In this document: piece by piece, positions 53,531 to 63,444 of the stretch | How the letters are laid out: every line of letters begins with the position of its first letter | How positions within the stretch are numbered: position 1 is the stretch's first letter | Origin: G016756615 sp035556195 | GTDB taxonomy: Bacteria > Pseudomonadota > Alphaproteobacteria > Rhizobiales > Rhizobiaceae | Assembly: GCA_035556195.1 (NCBI GenBank) | Contig: DATMFK010000067.1 | Span: 1 to 64,000 of the forward strand | Length of the DNA stretch: 64,000 bases | Reading direction: 5' to 3' | Program-made: the position numbers and the translations under genes | The notes under the pieces: model-generated | What the model was told of the DNA's origin: nothing | What the model saw: only the letters and a program-made list of their open reading frames with translations | Database searches by the model: none

Positions 53531-54531
53531 GCGACAAATTCATCATGAGGCCAGAACACGAAGGGATGCACAGGCCGGACGGGTCGACCAATTTCAATGA
53601 AAGCGTCTACACCAATGGCTTCGACGCGGTCTCGCCGGTCGGCGGCTGGATGCGGCTCGGGAACCGGGTGAACGAAGGATACGCCGAACTGTCGGTCTGC
53701 CTCTACCTGCCCGACGGGCGGATCGCATGCCAGTTCCAGCGTCCGACGATCGGCAGCAACGACCGCTTCGCCGCGGGGGGCCTGAGCTACACGGTCAATG
53801 AGCCGCTGCGCAGCGTGTCGATGACCTATAGCGGAGATCTCATCATTGTCGAGAACCCGGACGACCTGCGCGATCCCGGCGAGTTGTTCGCCAAGGGGCG
53901 GCGCCTGCCCGGCCACGTCTCCTGGCAGCATATGGCGAAATCGCCTATCCATGGCGGTGAGCCGGTCGACGATACCGTCCAGACCATGTACGGGCGCGAT
54001 TTTTCCCTCGGGCACTTCAACCAGCACAGTCGGGTGAAAGGCGAAATTCGCGTCGGCACCGAAAGCTGGACGATCGACGGCCATGGCTGGCGCGACCACT
54101 CGTGGGGGCCGCGCTATTGGCAGGCGATCTATTTCTATCGCCTTTTCATCGCGAATTTCGCGAATGGCGATGGGCTGATGCTGCTCAAGATCACCGACAA
54201 GGCAGGCAATGCCAGACGCACCGGGGTTCTGCTCGTGAACGGACAGTACGAAGAAATCCTCGATCTCGAAGTGTCCACCGACTGGACCGAGAAACAGGAT
54301 CCGTCCTTCGTGCGGCTGGGAGTTCTTACCGCCAATCGCAAGGCCCGCATCGACGGCGAGATCCTTACGCTCGCTCCGCTGCGCAATCGCCGGAAGACCG
54401 AGGAGGGGGTTCTCGTTTCCCGCATCGCCGAGGGGTTCACACGCTTTCGCTGGGGTGAGCAGGTTGGCTATGGCATGACGGAATACATCGAGCGGATCGA
54501 GGACGGGCGGCTCGCCGGGTTTCCGCTCTGA
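53527..54531 (+). CDS. DUF7064/AttH-like protein (lipocalin-fold pair)
   Basis: The 334-residue protein has no signal peptide and is rich in beta structure, with the motif DGHGWRDHSWGPRYWQAI in the middle, as in AttH/CrtC-like double-lipocalin proteins often annotated DUF7064/7065. Such proteins sit next to acyl-CoA and terpenoid or steroid genes, but their reactions are mostly unknown; CrtC relatives hydrate carotenoids. A hydratase or isomerase on a hydrophobic intermediate is possible. It ends the long TRAP-kinase-ligase operon. Confidence 0.72.
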   Translation: MSDKFIMRPEHEGMHRPDGSTNFNESVYTNGFDAVSPVGGWMRLGNRVNEGYAELSVCLYLPDGRIACQFQRPTIGSNDRFAAGGLSYTVNEPLRSVSMTYSGDLIIVENPDDLRDPGELFAKGRRLPGHVSWQHMAKSPIHGGEPVDDTVQTMYGRDFSLGHFNQHSRVKGEIRVGTESWTIDGHGWRDHSWGPRYWQAIYFYRLFIANFANGDGLMLLKITDKAGNARRTGVLLVNGQYEEILDLEVSTDWTEKQDPSFVRLGVLTANRKARIDGEILTLAPLRNRRKTEEGVLVSRIAEGFTRFRWGEQVGYGMTEYIERIEDGRLAGFPL

Positions 54532-54563
54532 CGTAATATCCGACATATTCCAACAAACTATAA

Positions 54564-54589
54564 ATGAGGCGTATTCACTAACGCCTCAT
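54564..54589. terminator. Hairpin after DUF7064 gene
   Basis: A perfect 9-bp stem ATGAGGCGT / ACGCCTCAT with an 8-nt loop lies 32 nt after the stop codon, in locally AT-richer DNA. It probably ends the TRAP-kinase operon. Confidence 0.5.
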
Positions 54590-54668
54590 GCCGGTCTCAT
54601 ATGTCCGAATATTGCGGTTAGCGCGTCGTGGAGCGAGCGGATTTTGGGGCTGAAAGCATGAATACAGG

Positions 54669-54705
54669 TTGACACGGCTAGCCGTTAGTGAACATCATTC
54701 ATTAA
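54669..54705 (+). promoter_or_regulatory. Promoter of the propeller-ABC operon with TGAA-N6-TCATTAA operator
   Basis: TTGACA at 54669 is followed by the motif TGAACATCATTCATTAA at 54689-54705, which matches 41855-41871 in all eleven fixed positions (TGAA and TCATTAA). It lies 43 bp upstream of the first permease gene. Confidence 0.6.
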
Positions 54706-54747
54706 ACGCTGGCGACCTGATGGGCGCGGTGGGAGGAGACCACACAG

Positions 54748-55716
54748 ATGATGAGAGGCCTTAGCCAGGAACGCATCGTCCTGATGATCGCGATCGGGCT
54801 CTTTGTGCTGTTCTCTGTCACTCTGCCGGGTTTCCTGTCGCCCGGGAATCTGCTGTCGCTGGTCCAGAACGTCTCGATCCTTGGAATCCTGGGTGTCGGT
54901 ATGGCGATCGCGATCATCGGACGCGGGATCGATCTTTCGATCCTGTCGACAATGCCGGTTTCGGTCGCATGGCTGCTCAACCTGATCAACGGAGGGATGC
55001 CGATCTGGCTTGCCGTGCTGTGTGCGCTGGGCTTCGTCATGCTGGTCGGGATCATCAATGGCATCCTGATCGCCTATGTGGAGATCCCTGCGATCTTCGC
55101 GACGCTCGCCATGGGCATTGTCGTCTATGGTTTCGGCAAGGCATTCATGGCGCCGATCGACGCCGTTTATATCGGCCGCGGCGATTCCTGGTTCTACAGC
55201 ATTGGCAGCGGCCGTCTTCTTGGCGTCCCGGCCCCCGTTGTCGTATTCGCCCTGGTTGCGGCCGCGGCTTACCTCTTCCTTCGCTACATGAAGCCTGGCC
55301 GCTTCATTTACGGCATGGGCGACAACCCGCTCGCCGCCCGCGTCACCGGGATCCCGGTACGGCCGATGGTCGTCGTTCAATATGTGCTGATATCCGTGAT
55401 CGCGCTGATCGCGGGCATCGTCATGGCGACCGCGCTTGCCGCAATCAACACCAGGCTCGCCTTGTCGACCATGGTCTACGACGTGATCCTCGTCGTGGTG
55501 CTGGGCGGCATCGGCCTGTCCGGTGGCAAGGGCGGTATCCGCAACGTCATCGTTGGCACGCTTCTGATCGGCATCCTGCTGAACGGCATGACGATCTTGA
55601 ATCTCACCTACACCGTCCAGAGCATTCTCAAGAGCGTGATCCTGCTCATGGCGATCGTGGTCGACACTCTGCTCAACCCGCGAGACGAGCAGACTGCCCA
55701 GCACGGAGACATCTAG
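54748..55716 (+). CDS. ABC transporter permease (RbsC-like), propeller-ABC operon
   Basis: The 322-residue inner-membrane protein has IGRGIDLSILSTMPVSVAWLL, INGILIAYVEIPAIFATLAMGIVVYGF and VVVLGGIGLSGGKGGIRNVIVG, of normal length for the BPD_transp_2 family. GGAGGAG precedes ATG 54748 (ATG 54751 is the alternative). It is one of two different permeases in this operon, so the channel is probably a heterodimer with the fused permease at 56857. Confidence 0.93.
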   Translation: MMRGLSQERIVLMIAIGLFVLFSVTLPGFLSPGNLLSLVQNVSILGILGVGMAIAIIGRGIDLSILSTMPVSVAWLLNLINGGMPIWLAVLCALGFVMLVGIINGILIAYVEIPAIFATLAMGIVVYGFGKAFMAPIDAVYIGRGDSWFYSIGSGRLLGVPAPVVVFALVAAAAYLFLRYMKPGRFIYGMGDNPLAARVTGIPVRPMVVVQYVLISVIALIAGIVMATALAAINTRLALSTMVYDVILVVVLGGIGLSGGKGGIRNVIVGTLLIGILLNGMTILNLTYTVQSILKSVILLMAIVVDTLLNPRDEQTAQHGDI

Positions 55717-55756
55717 GCAAGTCTGGGAATCAACTGTCACAAAGTGGAGGAGTGAC

Positions 55757-56782
55757 ATGAAAGCAATGAAGTTGATGAAGGCGCTGGTCGCCACGGCCGC
55801 TCTGGCCGTCGCGACGGGCGTAGCGTTGTCGGAACCATACGACGATGGCCAGTCCAAGACCTATTACGAGGTCTTGAAAGGCAAGAAGGTGGCTTTCGTG
55901 CCGCTGTCGATGGGCTTCGACCTGACGGAAGGATGGAATGCCGGCCTTCAGAACCAGGCGAAGGCGCTGGGCTATACGGTCGATGTGCGCGATCCGAACT
56001 GGAATGTCGAAGCCGGCGTTCAGGCGGTGAACGGCTTCATCGCCGACAAGCCGGATGTCCTCATCCTGCATCCGCTCGACCAGCAGGCCTACAACCGGCT
56101 AGTCCCGAAGGCGATGAAAGAGGGCATCAACGTCGTTCAGGTCAATCTCAAGTCGGTCACCAATGGCGACGCCTATGTGGGCGCCGACTGGTATGAAATG
56201 GGATACAAGCAGGCCGAGGCCATCGTGAAGGCCTGCGGCAAGGATTCCGGCAAGAACGGCAAGGTGGCGATCGTCACCGGCCAGGCGGCGACGCCCACGA
56301 TCGTCATCGGCAACCAGGCCATCGACGACGTGTTCGCCCAGCATCCCGAGATCCAGGTCGTCGCCAAGCAATCGGCGGATTTCGACCCGGCCAAGGCCCA
56401 GGCGATCACCTCGACAATCCTCAAGCAGAATCCCGATCTCTGCGGCATCCTCGGGGTCTGGGACGGACAGGATACGGGAACTGCCGCCGCCATTCGCGAG
56501 GCCGGAATGCTCGACCAAGTGTACATGGTGAGCTCCGGAGGCGGCAACAAGGCGGCCGCCTGCGACAATGTCGAGAACGGCAGCTTCGACGCCTATTTCA
56601 GCTATGACGTTCCGGGCCAGGCCCGCGACCTCAACACCGCGGTGAAGATCCTGCTCCAGACCAAGCCGGAGCCGGGCAGCGCTCCCTTCGCGCTCTACAC
56701 GCCGCTGAAGCTGATCACCAAGGAAAACCTAAACCCATCCTCCTGCTGGACGCTTGACCAGCTGAAGGAGAGCGGCGGCTGA
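55757..56782 (+). CDS. ABC transporter substrate-binding protein, propeller-ABC operon
   Basis: The 341-residue periplasmic protein has a signal peptide (ending near GVALS) and a sugar-type binding fold: KVAFVPLSMGFDLTEGWNAGLQNQAKALGY, DVLILHPLDQQAYNRLV, VGADWYEMGYKQAE and VSSGGGNKAAACDN. Four cysteines in the mature part could form disulphides. Ligand unknown; relatives bind sugars and other small oxygenated compounds. GTGGAGGAG lies upstream of ATG 55757. Confidence 0.92.
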   Translation: MKAMKLMKALVATAALAVATGVALSEPYDDGQSKTYYEVLKGKKVAFVPLSMGFDLTEGWNAGLQNQAKALGYTVDVRDPNWNVEAGVQAVNGFIADKPDVLILHPLDQQAYNRLVPKAMKEGINVVQVNLKSVTNGDAYVGADWYEMGYKQAEAIVKACGKDSGKNGKVAIVTGQAATPTIVIGNQAIDDVFAQHPEIQVVAKQSADFDPAKAQAITSTILKQNPDLCGILGVWDGQDTGTAAAIREAGMLDQVYMVSSGGGNKAAACDNVENGSFDAYFSYDVPGQARDLNTAVKILLQTKPEPGSAPFALYTPLKLITKENLNPSSCWTLDQLKESGG

Positions 56783-56800
56783 CCACGACCGGCGCTTCCT

Positions 56801-56831
56801 GGACCGGCGCCTCGAGCGTCGGTCCTCTTTT
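56801..56831 (+). terminator. Hairpin plus U-run between SBP and fused permease
   Basis: A 10-bp stem GGACCGGCGC / GCGTCGGTCC (one G-U pair) with a 5-nt loop is followed by TCTTTT. It looks like a weak intrinsic terminator inside the operon, which would give more SBP than downstream subunits. Confidence 0.55.
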
Positions 56832-56856
56832 GTCACGGCATATGGAGAGACTGCAG

Positions 56857-58980
56857 ATGGCGGCGTCAGAGACCTGGACGCGCTTGCGTTACCGGTACAT
56901 CCCGGACAAGTTCGTCGGCGAGATCCTTTCGAAGAGCTGGATCGACACGCTGATACCGGTCGTCATCCTGGCTGCCGTCTTCACCTTCTTCAGCACCAGC
57001 ATGCCTGGATTCCTGGGCGGGTCGAACCTGTCGGACATCGCCCAGATCTATGGCGAGTACCTGATCATCATCGTCGGGATCACCTTCGTGATGATGGCCG
57101 GCGGCATCGATCTCACGGTCGGTTCGGTCTTTGCCCTGTGCAATCTGGCGGCACTGCTTCTCATCAACTCGATGGAAGTCAATCTCGCCATCGGAATCCC
57201 GGCCATCATGCTGCTCGGCGGGCTGATCGGCCTGATCAACGGCTGGCTGATCGGCTATCTCGGCATGCGGGCCTTCCTGACGACCCTCGTCATGCTGATC
57301 ATCGTTCGAGCCATCGTGGACCAGGGCCTCCTCGACTACGGCCAGGTCATCAGCAGGGGATTCAACGCGTCCGCGGCCTGGGAGTTCATGGCGATAGGCA
57401 AGCTCTTCGGCGTGCCGTCCAGCCTCGTCGTGGCCGCGGTGATAGCGCTGATCGGGCACATCGTCCTGACGCGCATGCGCTTCGGCTGGCACGTCATGGC
57501 CGTTGGCGGTTCGCGCCGGTCGGCCTACAACGCCGGCATTAAGGTCAAGCGCACGATCTGCCTGACCTATGTCCTCTCCGGCGTGCTCACCGGCCTGGCG
57601 GCGACCTTCTATGCCGCGCGGCTTTCCAGCGCCGGCACCGACGTCGGCAAGGGCCTGGAGGTGACGATGCTGACGGCCGCGGTACTCGGCGGCATAAGCC
57701 TCGGCGGCGGGCGCGGCTCGATTGTCAAGGCCATGCTCGGCGCGATCATCATCCTGCTCGTCCAGAACAGCCTCATCCGGATGGGGCTTACCAGTGGCAC
57801 AAGCTCGCTCGTTCTCGGCCTCATCCTTCTGGGCGCGGTGGCGATCGACGTCCGCTGGGTCAAGAACAGGCACAAGGTGCTGGCGCGCGCCTATGTCTCG
57901 CCGACCTATTTCCAGCTCCCGCCGCTTCCCGAAACAGCCGCCGGCTCAGGCTCGCCCTATGCCCTTAACGACAAGCTGCGCGGGGTCGAAGCGATCGGTC
58001 TTGGCGAACTCGATGGGCCCGAGGACGTCATCTTCGACAAGGACGACAATCTCTATTGCGGCAGCCGTCACGGCGACATCATCCGTTTCTTTGGGCCGGA
58101 CCACAAACGCTGGGAGATTTTCGCCCATATCGGCGGGCATCCTCTCGGCATGGCTTTCGACGGGGAAGGCAATCTCCACACCTGCGTCGGCGGCATGGGA
58201 CTCTACCGCATTTCGCCGGACGGCGAGGTTCGCAAGCTCTCGGACGAAACCAATCGCAGCCTGCTTTCCATCGTCGACGACAGCCGGCTGCGCCTGGCCG
58301 ACGATCTCGACATAGCGCCTGACGGCCGCGTCTTCTTCAGCGAGGCGACGGTCCGCTACGAGATGTACGACTGGATGGTGGATGCTCTCGAAGGCCGCGG
58401 CAACGGCCGCATCATCTGCTACGATCCTGCCACCAACAGCTCCCGCACCGTGCTACCCGACCTGCAATTGCCGAACGGCATCTGTGTCGAAAGGAACGGG
58501 CAGTCGCTGCTGTTCGCCGAAACATGGGGCTGCCGGATCACTCGTTGGTACTTCGACGGGCCCAAAAAAGGCAAGAAGGAGGTCGTGATCGATAACCTGC
58601 CCGGTTATCCCGACAACATCAATCGCGCCTCCGACGGGACCTACTGGTGTGCACTCTGCGGCATGCGGGCTCCGGTCTTCGATCTCGCGCTGCGAATGCC
58701 GAACTTCCGACGGCGCATGGTTCAGAAGGTCGGCCGCGACGACTGGCTCTACCCCAACATGAACACAGGTTGCGTCATCAAGTTCGACGCGGAAGGGAAC
58801 ATCCTCGACGTGCTCTGGGATCTCGGCGGCGAGGCGCACCCGATGATTACCTCGATCCGCGAGCACAAGGGTTTTCTCTATCTGGGCGGCATCTACAACA
58901 ATCGTGTGGGCAAGTACCGTATCCCGAACGCGGACACGACCTGGACGTCGCTCGCGGACTATTGGGAGAAACGCTCGTGA
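56857..58980 (+). CDS. Fusion: ABC permease (RbsC-like) + C-terminal SMP-30/strictosidine-synthase-like beta-propeller
   Basis: The 707-residue protein has an N-terminal full permease (about 1-350: GIDLTVGSVFALCN, INGWLIGYLGMRAFLTTLVML, LGGISLGGGRGSIVKAMLGAI). After a short linker comes a six-bladed-propeller domain (about 380-700). The propeller keeps metal-site residues expected of the SMP-30/gluconolactonase and strictosidine-synthase-like families: Glu389 in DGPEDV, Asn540 in LPNGIC and Asp586 in YPDNI. RbsC-type permeases have a cytosolic C-terminus, so the propeller should face the cytoplasm and could hydrolyse the incoming ligand, for example a lactone. ATG 56857 is chosen for the GGAGAGA six bases upstream; ATG 56842 lacks one. 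Confidence 0.9.
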   Translation: MAASETWTRLRYRYIPDKFVGEILSKSWIDTLIPVVILAAVFTFFSTSMPGFLGGSNLSDIAQIYGEYLIIIVGITFVMMAGGIDLTVGSVFALCNLAALLLINSMEVNLAIGIPAIMLLGGLIGLINGWLIGYLGMRAFLTTLVMLIIVRAIVDQGLLDYGQVISRGFNASAAWEFMAIGKLFGVPSSLVVAAVIALIGHIVLTRMRFGWHVMAVGGSRRSAYNAGIKVKRTICLTYVLSGVLTGLAATFYAARLSSAGTDVGKGLEVTMLTAAVLGGISLGGGRGSIVKAMLGAIIILLVQNSLIRMGLTSGTSSLVLGLILLGAVAIDVRWVKNRHKVLARAYVSPTYFQLPPLPETAAGSGSPYALNDKLRGVEAIGLGELDGPEDVIFDKDDNLYCGSRHGDIIRFFGPDHKRWEIFAHIGGHPLGMAFDGEGNLHTCVGGMGLYRISPDGEVRKLSDETNRSLLSIVDDSRLRLADDLDIAPDGRVFFSEATVRYEMYDWMVDALEGRGNGRIICYDPATNSSRTVLPDLQLPNGICVERNGQSLLFAETWGCRITRWYFDGPKKGKKEVVIDNLPGYPDNINRASDGTYWCALCGMRAPVFDLALRMPNFRRRMVQKVGRDDWLYPNMNTGCVIKFDAEGNILDVLWDLGGEAHPMITSIREHKGFLYLGGIYNNRVGKYRIPNADTTWTSLADYWEKRS

Positions 58981-60091
58981 TCGGCGCATTAAGACGAGTG
59001 TGGGACAATTTCCGCGGCAGCGGCGAAGCAGCGGTCACGGTGCCGCCGATGGACGGTGCGCTCCGGCCCAACCGGCTCCTCGAGGAAGCGCGTCTTGTGC
59101 TCCAGGTCGAGGCTCCGGACGACCTCGCGCGAGATGAGGACGGCTTGCTCTTCTCCACCGAGGGCAAGGTCCTCCGTCTGGCGAAAGACGCTTCCACCCA
59201 CCTCGTGGCCGAATTCGGTTCGAACGTGACCGCGATTGCCGCGTCGCCAAACGGTCGGATCGGGGTGGCGCTCGCGGAAGGCGGTATCGCGATTCTCCAC
59301 CGGGACGGGTCGCGGATGATGCTGGACAGGGTCGCAGGCACGCCGTGGAGCTGCGTCACCGCGCTTTGCTTTCTCTCCGAGCAGGAGCTCGTCGTCGCCA
59401 GGGGATCGGCCAAACGCGCCTGTGCCGAGTGGAAACGCGACCTGATGGAGCGCCGGAGCGACGGGTCGGTGTGGCGCCTCGCCCTCGACAGCGACCGGCA
59501 AACGCTCCTGGCGGGCGACCTCGGTTGGCCCCTGGGCCTCGCCCCGGTTGGAGACGGGCGGGTGGTGGTTTCCGAAAGCTGGCGCCATCGCCTTCTCGCC
59601 GTGTCCGAAGGCAGATCGCCCGAGCCTGTCCTTGCCGACCTTCCCGGCTATCCGGCCCGCATCCATCGCGATCCCGCCGGAGGATATTGGCTCGCAATAT
59701 TCGCGCCGCGCAACCAGATTATCGAGTTCATTCAACGTGAGCCGGCTTTCCTTGCCAGGATGACCTCGGAGATCGACGAGGCCTTTTGGGCCGCGCCATC
59801 GCTGAAGCCGCCCGCCACGTTCCTGGAGCCGCTGCAGGGTGGCGCCCAGAAGCACCTCGGCATGCTGAAGCCGTGGGCGCCGACCCGCTCCTATGGCCTG
59901 GTCGTCAGGCTCAACGACGCATTCCAGCCGGTCACGTCCTATCACAGCCGCGCCGACGGCACGCGCCACGGCGTATTCACCTGTCTTCCGTTCGAAGGAA
60001 AGGCGCTGGCGGTCTCCAAGGGTGGCAATGCGATCGTAGAGCTCGACACCGGCCCTGGTGGGCGTTTCTCGCGGGAAGTTGGAGGAGCGTG

Positions 60092-60092
<1 letters not shown>
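58977..60092 (+). CDS. Second beta-propeller protein, free-standing, metal ligands lost
   Basis: The 371-residue protein follows the same propeller plan as the C-terminal half of the preceding fusion (LPGYPARIHRDPAGGYWLAIF aligns with LPGYPDNINRASDGTYWCAL). The three metal ligands are replaced: Asp48 for Glu, Leu186 for Asn (WPLGL against LPNGI) and Ala227 for Asp. It is therefore probably not a metal-dependent hydrolase but a structural or ligand-binding partner. No signal peptide is seen. GTG 58977 overlaps the fusion's stop (GTGA). Confidence 0.82.
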
Positions 60093-61588
<1,496 letters not shown>

Positions 61589-61647
61589 CCACCGCAGCTC
61601 GGCATTGGTACCACACCGGCGGCAATAAGCATTGACCTCCGGGGCAA

Positions 61648-61811
61648 GCCCCTCATCCGCCTACCGGCATCTTCTCTCCGTGAAGGACGGGAGAAGATCG
61701 CTGCCGTCTCCGCTTTCGCCAATCGCCAACGTTTCCGATTGGCGAAACCGAGCGGCCGGCGTCTCTCGCCCCGCTTGCGGGGAGAGATGTCCGGCAGGAC
61801 AGTGAGGGGCG
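61648..61811 (+). repeat. Intergenic repeat element, copy C (intact)
   Basis: The element is bounded by GCCCCTCAT and TGAGGGGC. It contains a TCTCTCCGTGAAGGACGGGAGA hairpin, a central TTTCGCCAATCG...CGATTGGCGAAA inverted repeat and a CGCCCCGCTTGCGGGG hairpin. It lies between convergent genes and is the reference for the copies at 7688 and 44037. Confidence 0.8.
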
Positions 61812-61845
61812 ACCTGCGACCGGTCAAAGACCAATGCCCATCGTA

Positions 61846-63396
61846 TCAGCCGCCGCGCAACCGCGTTTCCATCTCGTGGCGCAGGATCTTGCCGGTGGTG
61901 CTGCGCGGAAAATCCTCGAAGCGAATGAAATGGACCGCTTTCGGCCGCTTGTAGCCGGCAAGCTCCCGTCTGCAGAGTTTTTCGACGTCGTCTTCCGACA
62001 GGCTGTCGTCCTTGCGGGAGACGAAAGCCACGGGCACCTCTCCCCAACGGTCGTCCTTCTGCCGGACCACGATCGCGTCGCTGACGCGCGGATCGGAAAG
62101 CAGCACCCGCTCGATCTCGGCGGGGTAGATGTTCTCGCCGCCCGACTTGATCATGTATTTCGCGCGGTCGACGAAATCATAGCTGCCGTCGGCGTTGCGC
62201 CGGAACAGGTCCCCCATGCGGAACCAGCCGCCTCGGAAATCGCGCGCGTTGGTTTCGTCCGCGTTCCAGTAACCGCTGAACACGGTCGGGCCGCGCACGG
62301 CGGCCTCGCCAGCTTCGCCGTCGGGCACATCCGTGCCGTCGGGATCCACAAGCCGCAGGTCGCAAAAGGCGCTCTTGCGCTTCGACAGGCTCGCCGGAAC
62401 CACGCCGGGAGCAAACAGGCAGGAGGAAGCAGGCGCAAGTCCCGTTTCCGTCGAACCGAAGCTGTTGAGATATGGCGCATTGGTCAGGCGCGAGAGTTCC
62501 GCGATCAGGTGCTTCGGCACGAGGTCGGCCATGGCGCCGATGGCGCGGATGCTTTTCGGCCGGCGGCCGGTGCGCTGCAGGATCTCGACGACCGGCTCGA
62601 TCGAGCCTGGCATCAGAAGCATCCATCCGAGCTCATAGCGCTCCATGATGTCGACGATCATGTCCGGGTCGAAGCCGTCGACGATGTGCGCTGTCGCGCC
62701 CGACATGAGCGCGCCCAGCACCTGGTCGGTGGATCCCATATGGAACATCGGGGCCCACGCGACGAAGCCGTCGCTTTCCCTGGCATGCATGTCGACCCGC
62801 AGCAGCATGTTGCGGGCGATCTGCGCCCGATGGCTTATCAGCGCACCCTTGGGCAGGCCGGTCGTGCCGCTGGTATAGAGGATCACGATCCCGTCTTCCG
62901 GGTCGACTTGCGGAGGAGCATCCAGCGGCGGTGCGTTCCTCAGCAGAGTGTCGTAGTCCTGCTCGATCACGAGAAGGCGTCGACCTCGTAGCTCGAGACC
63001 CCGGGCGGTGGACGCGAAGCGTTCCGACGCGACGACGAGCACGGGCTCCACGAGGTCGATGCAGTGCTGCAGTTCGCCGGCCACAAGGCGCCAATTCTGG
63101 CATGCCACGATCGCGCCTAGACAGGCGGCGGCCAGTTCGATCTCGGCATATTCCAGGCGGTTCTCCGAAAGGAGTGCAATGCGCGCGCCCTGCGAGACGC
63201 CAAGGCTGGAAAGCGCGGAGGCGAGGCGTAGGACGCGCTCGTCCAATTCCCTATAGGTCACCTCCGCGGTTCCGGTGCGTATGGCCACGCCCTCAGGGTT
63301 GCGGCGGACGCATGCGCGGAAAAGCCCGTGAACGGTCAATCTACCCGCTGCGGCGATGTCCTCGCGTCGAGCCGTTTCCGATGTCGATGAATGCAT
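61846..63396 (-). CDS. Acyl-CoA ligase (AMP-binding, FadD3-like)
   Basis: The 516-residue enzyme has ILYTSGTTGLPKGALISH, YLNSFGSTETG, GWFRMGDLFRRNADGSYDFVDRAKYMIKSGGENIYPAEIE and the C-terminal PRSTTGKILR. This is a long-chain or ring-type acyl-CoA ligase distinct from the one at 50239. ATG 63396 has GGGAGGAG upstream. It reads in the same direction as the TetR gene at the window edge, 49 bp apart, and may be controlled by it. No TGAA-N6-TCATT site is seen here. Confidence 0.92.
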   Translation of the reverse strand: MHSSTSETARREDIAAAGRLTVHGLFRACVRRNPEGVAIRTGTAEVTYRELDERVLRLASALSSLGVSQGARIALLSENRLEYAEIELAAACLGAIVACQNWRLVAGELQHCIDLVEPVLVVASERFASTARGLELRGRRLLVIEQDYDTLLRNAPPLDAPPQVDPEDGIVILYTSGTTGLPKGALISHRAQIARNMLLRVDMHARESDGFVAWAPMFHMGSTDQVLGALMSGATAHIVDGFDPDMIVDIMERYELGWMLLMPGSIEPVVEILQRTGRRPKSIRAIGAMADLVPKHLIAELSRLTNAPYLNSFGSTETGLAPASSCLFAPGVVPASLSKRKSAFCDLRLVDPDGTDVPDGEAGEAAVRGPTVFSGYWNADETNARDFRGGWFRMGDLFRRNADGSYDFVDRAKYMIKSGGENIYPAEIERVLLSDPRVSDAIVVRQKDDRWGEVPVAFVSRKDDSLSEDDVEKLCRRELAGYKRPKAVHFIRFEDFPRSTTGKILRHEMETRLRGG

Positions 63397-63444
63397 CCCA
63401 GTCTCCTCCCTGCGGTGCAATCCGGTTGACGATGTGGCGGCCGT

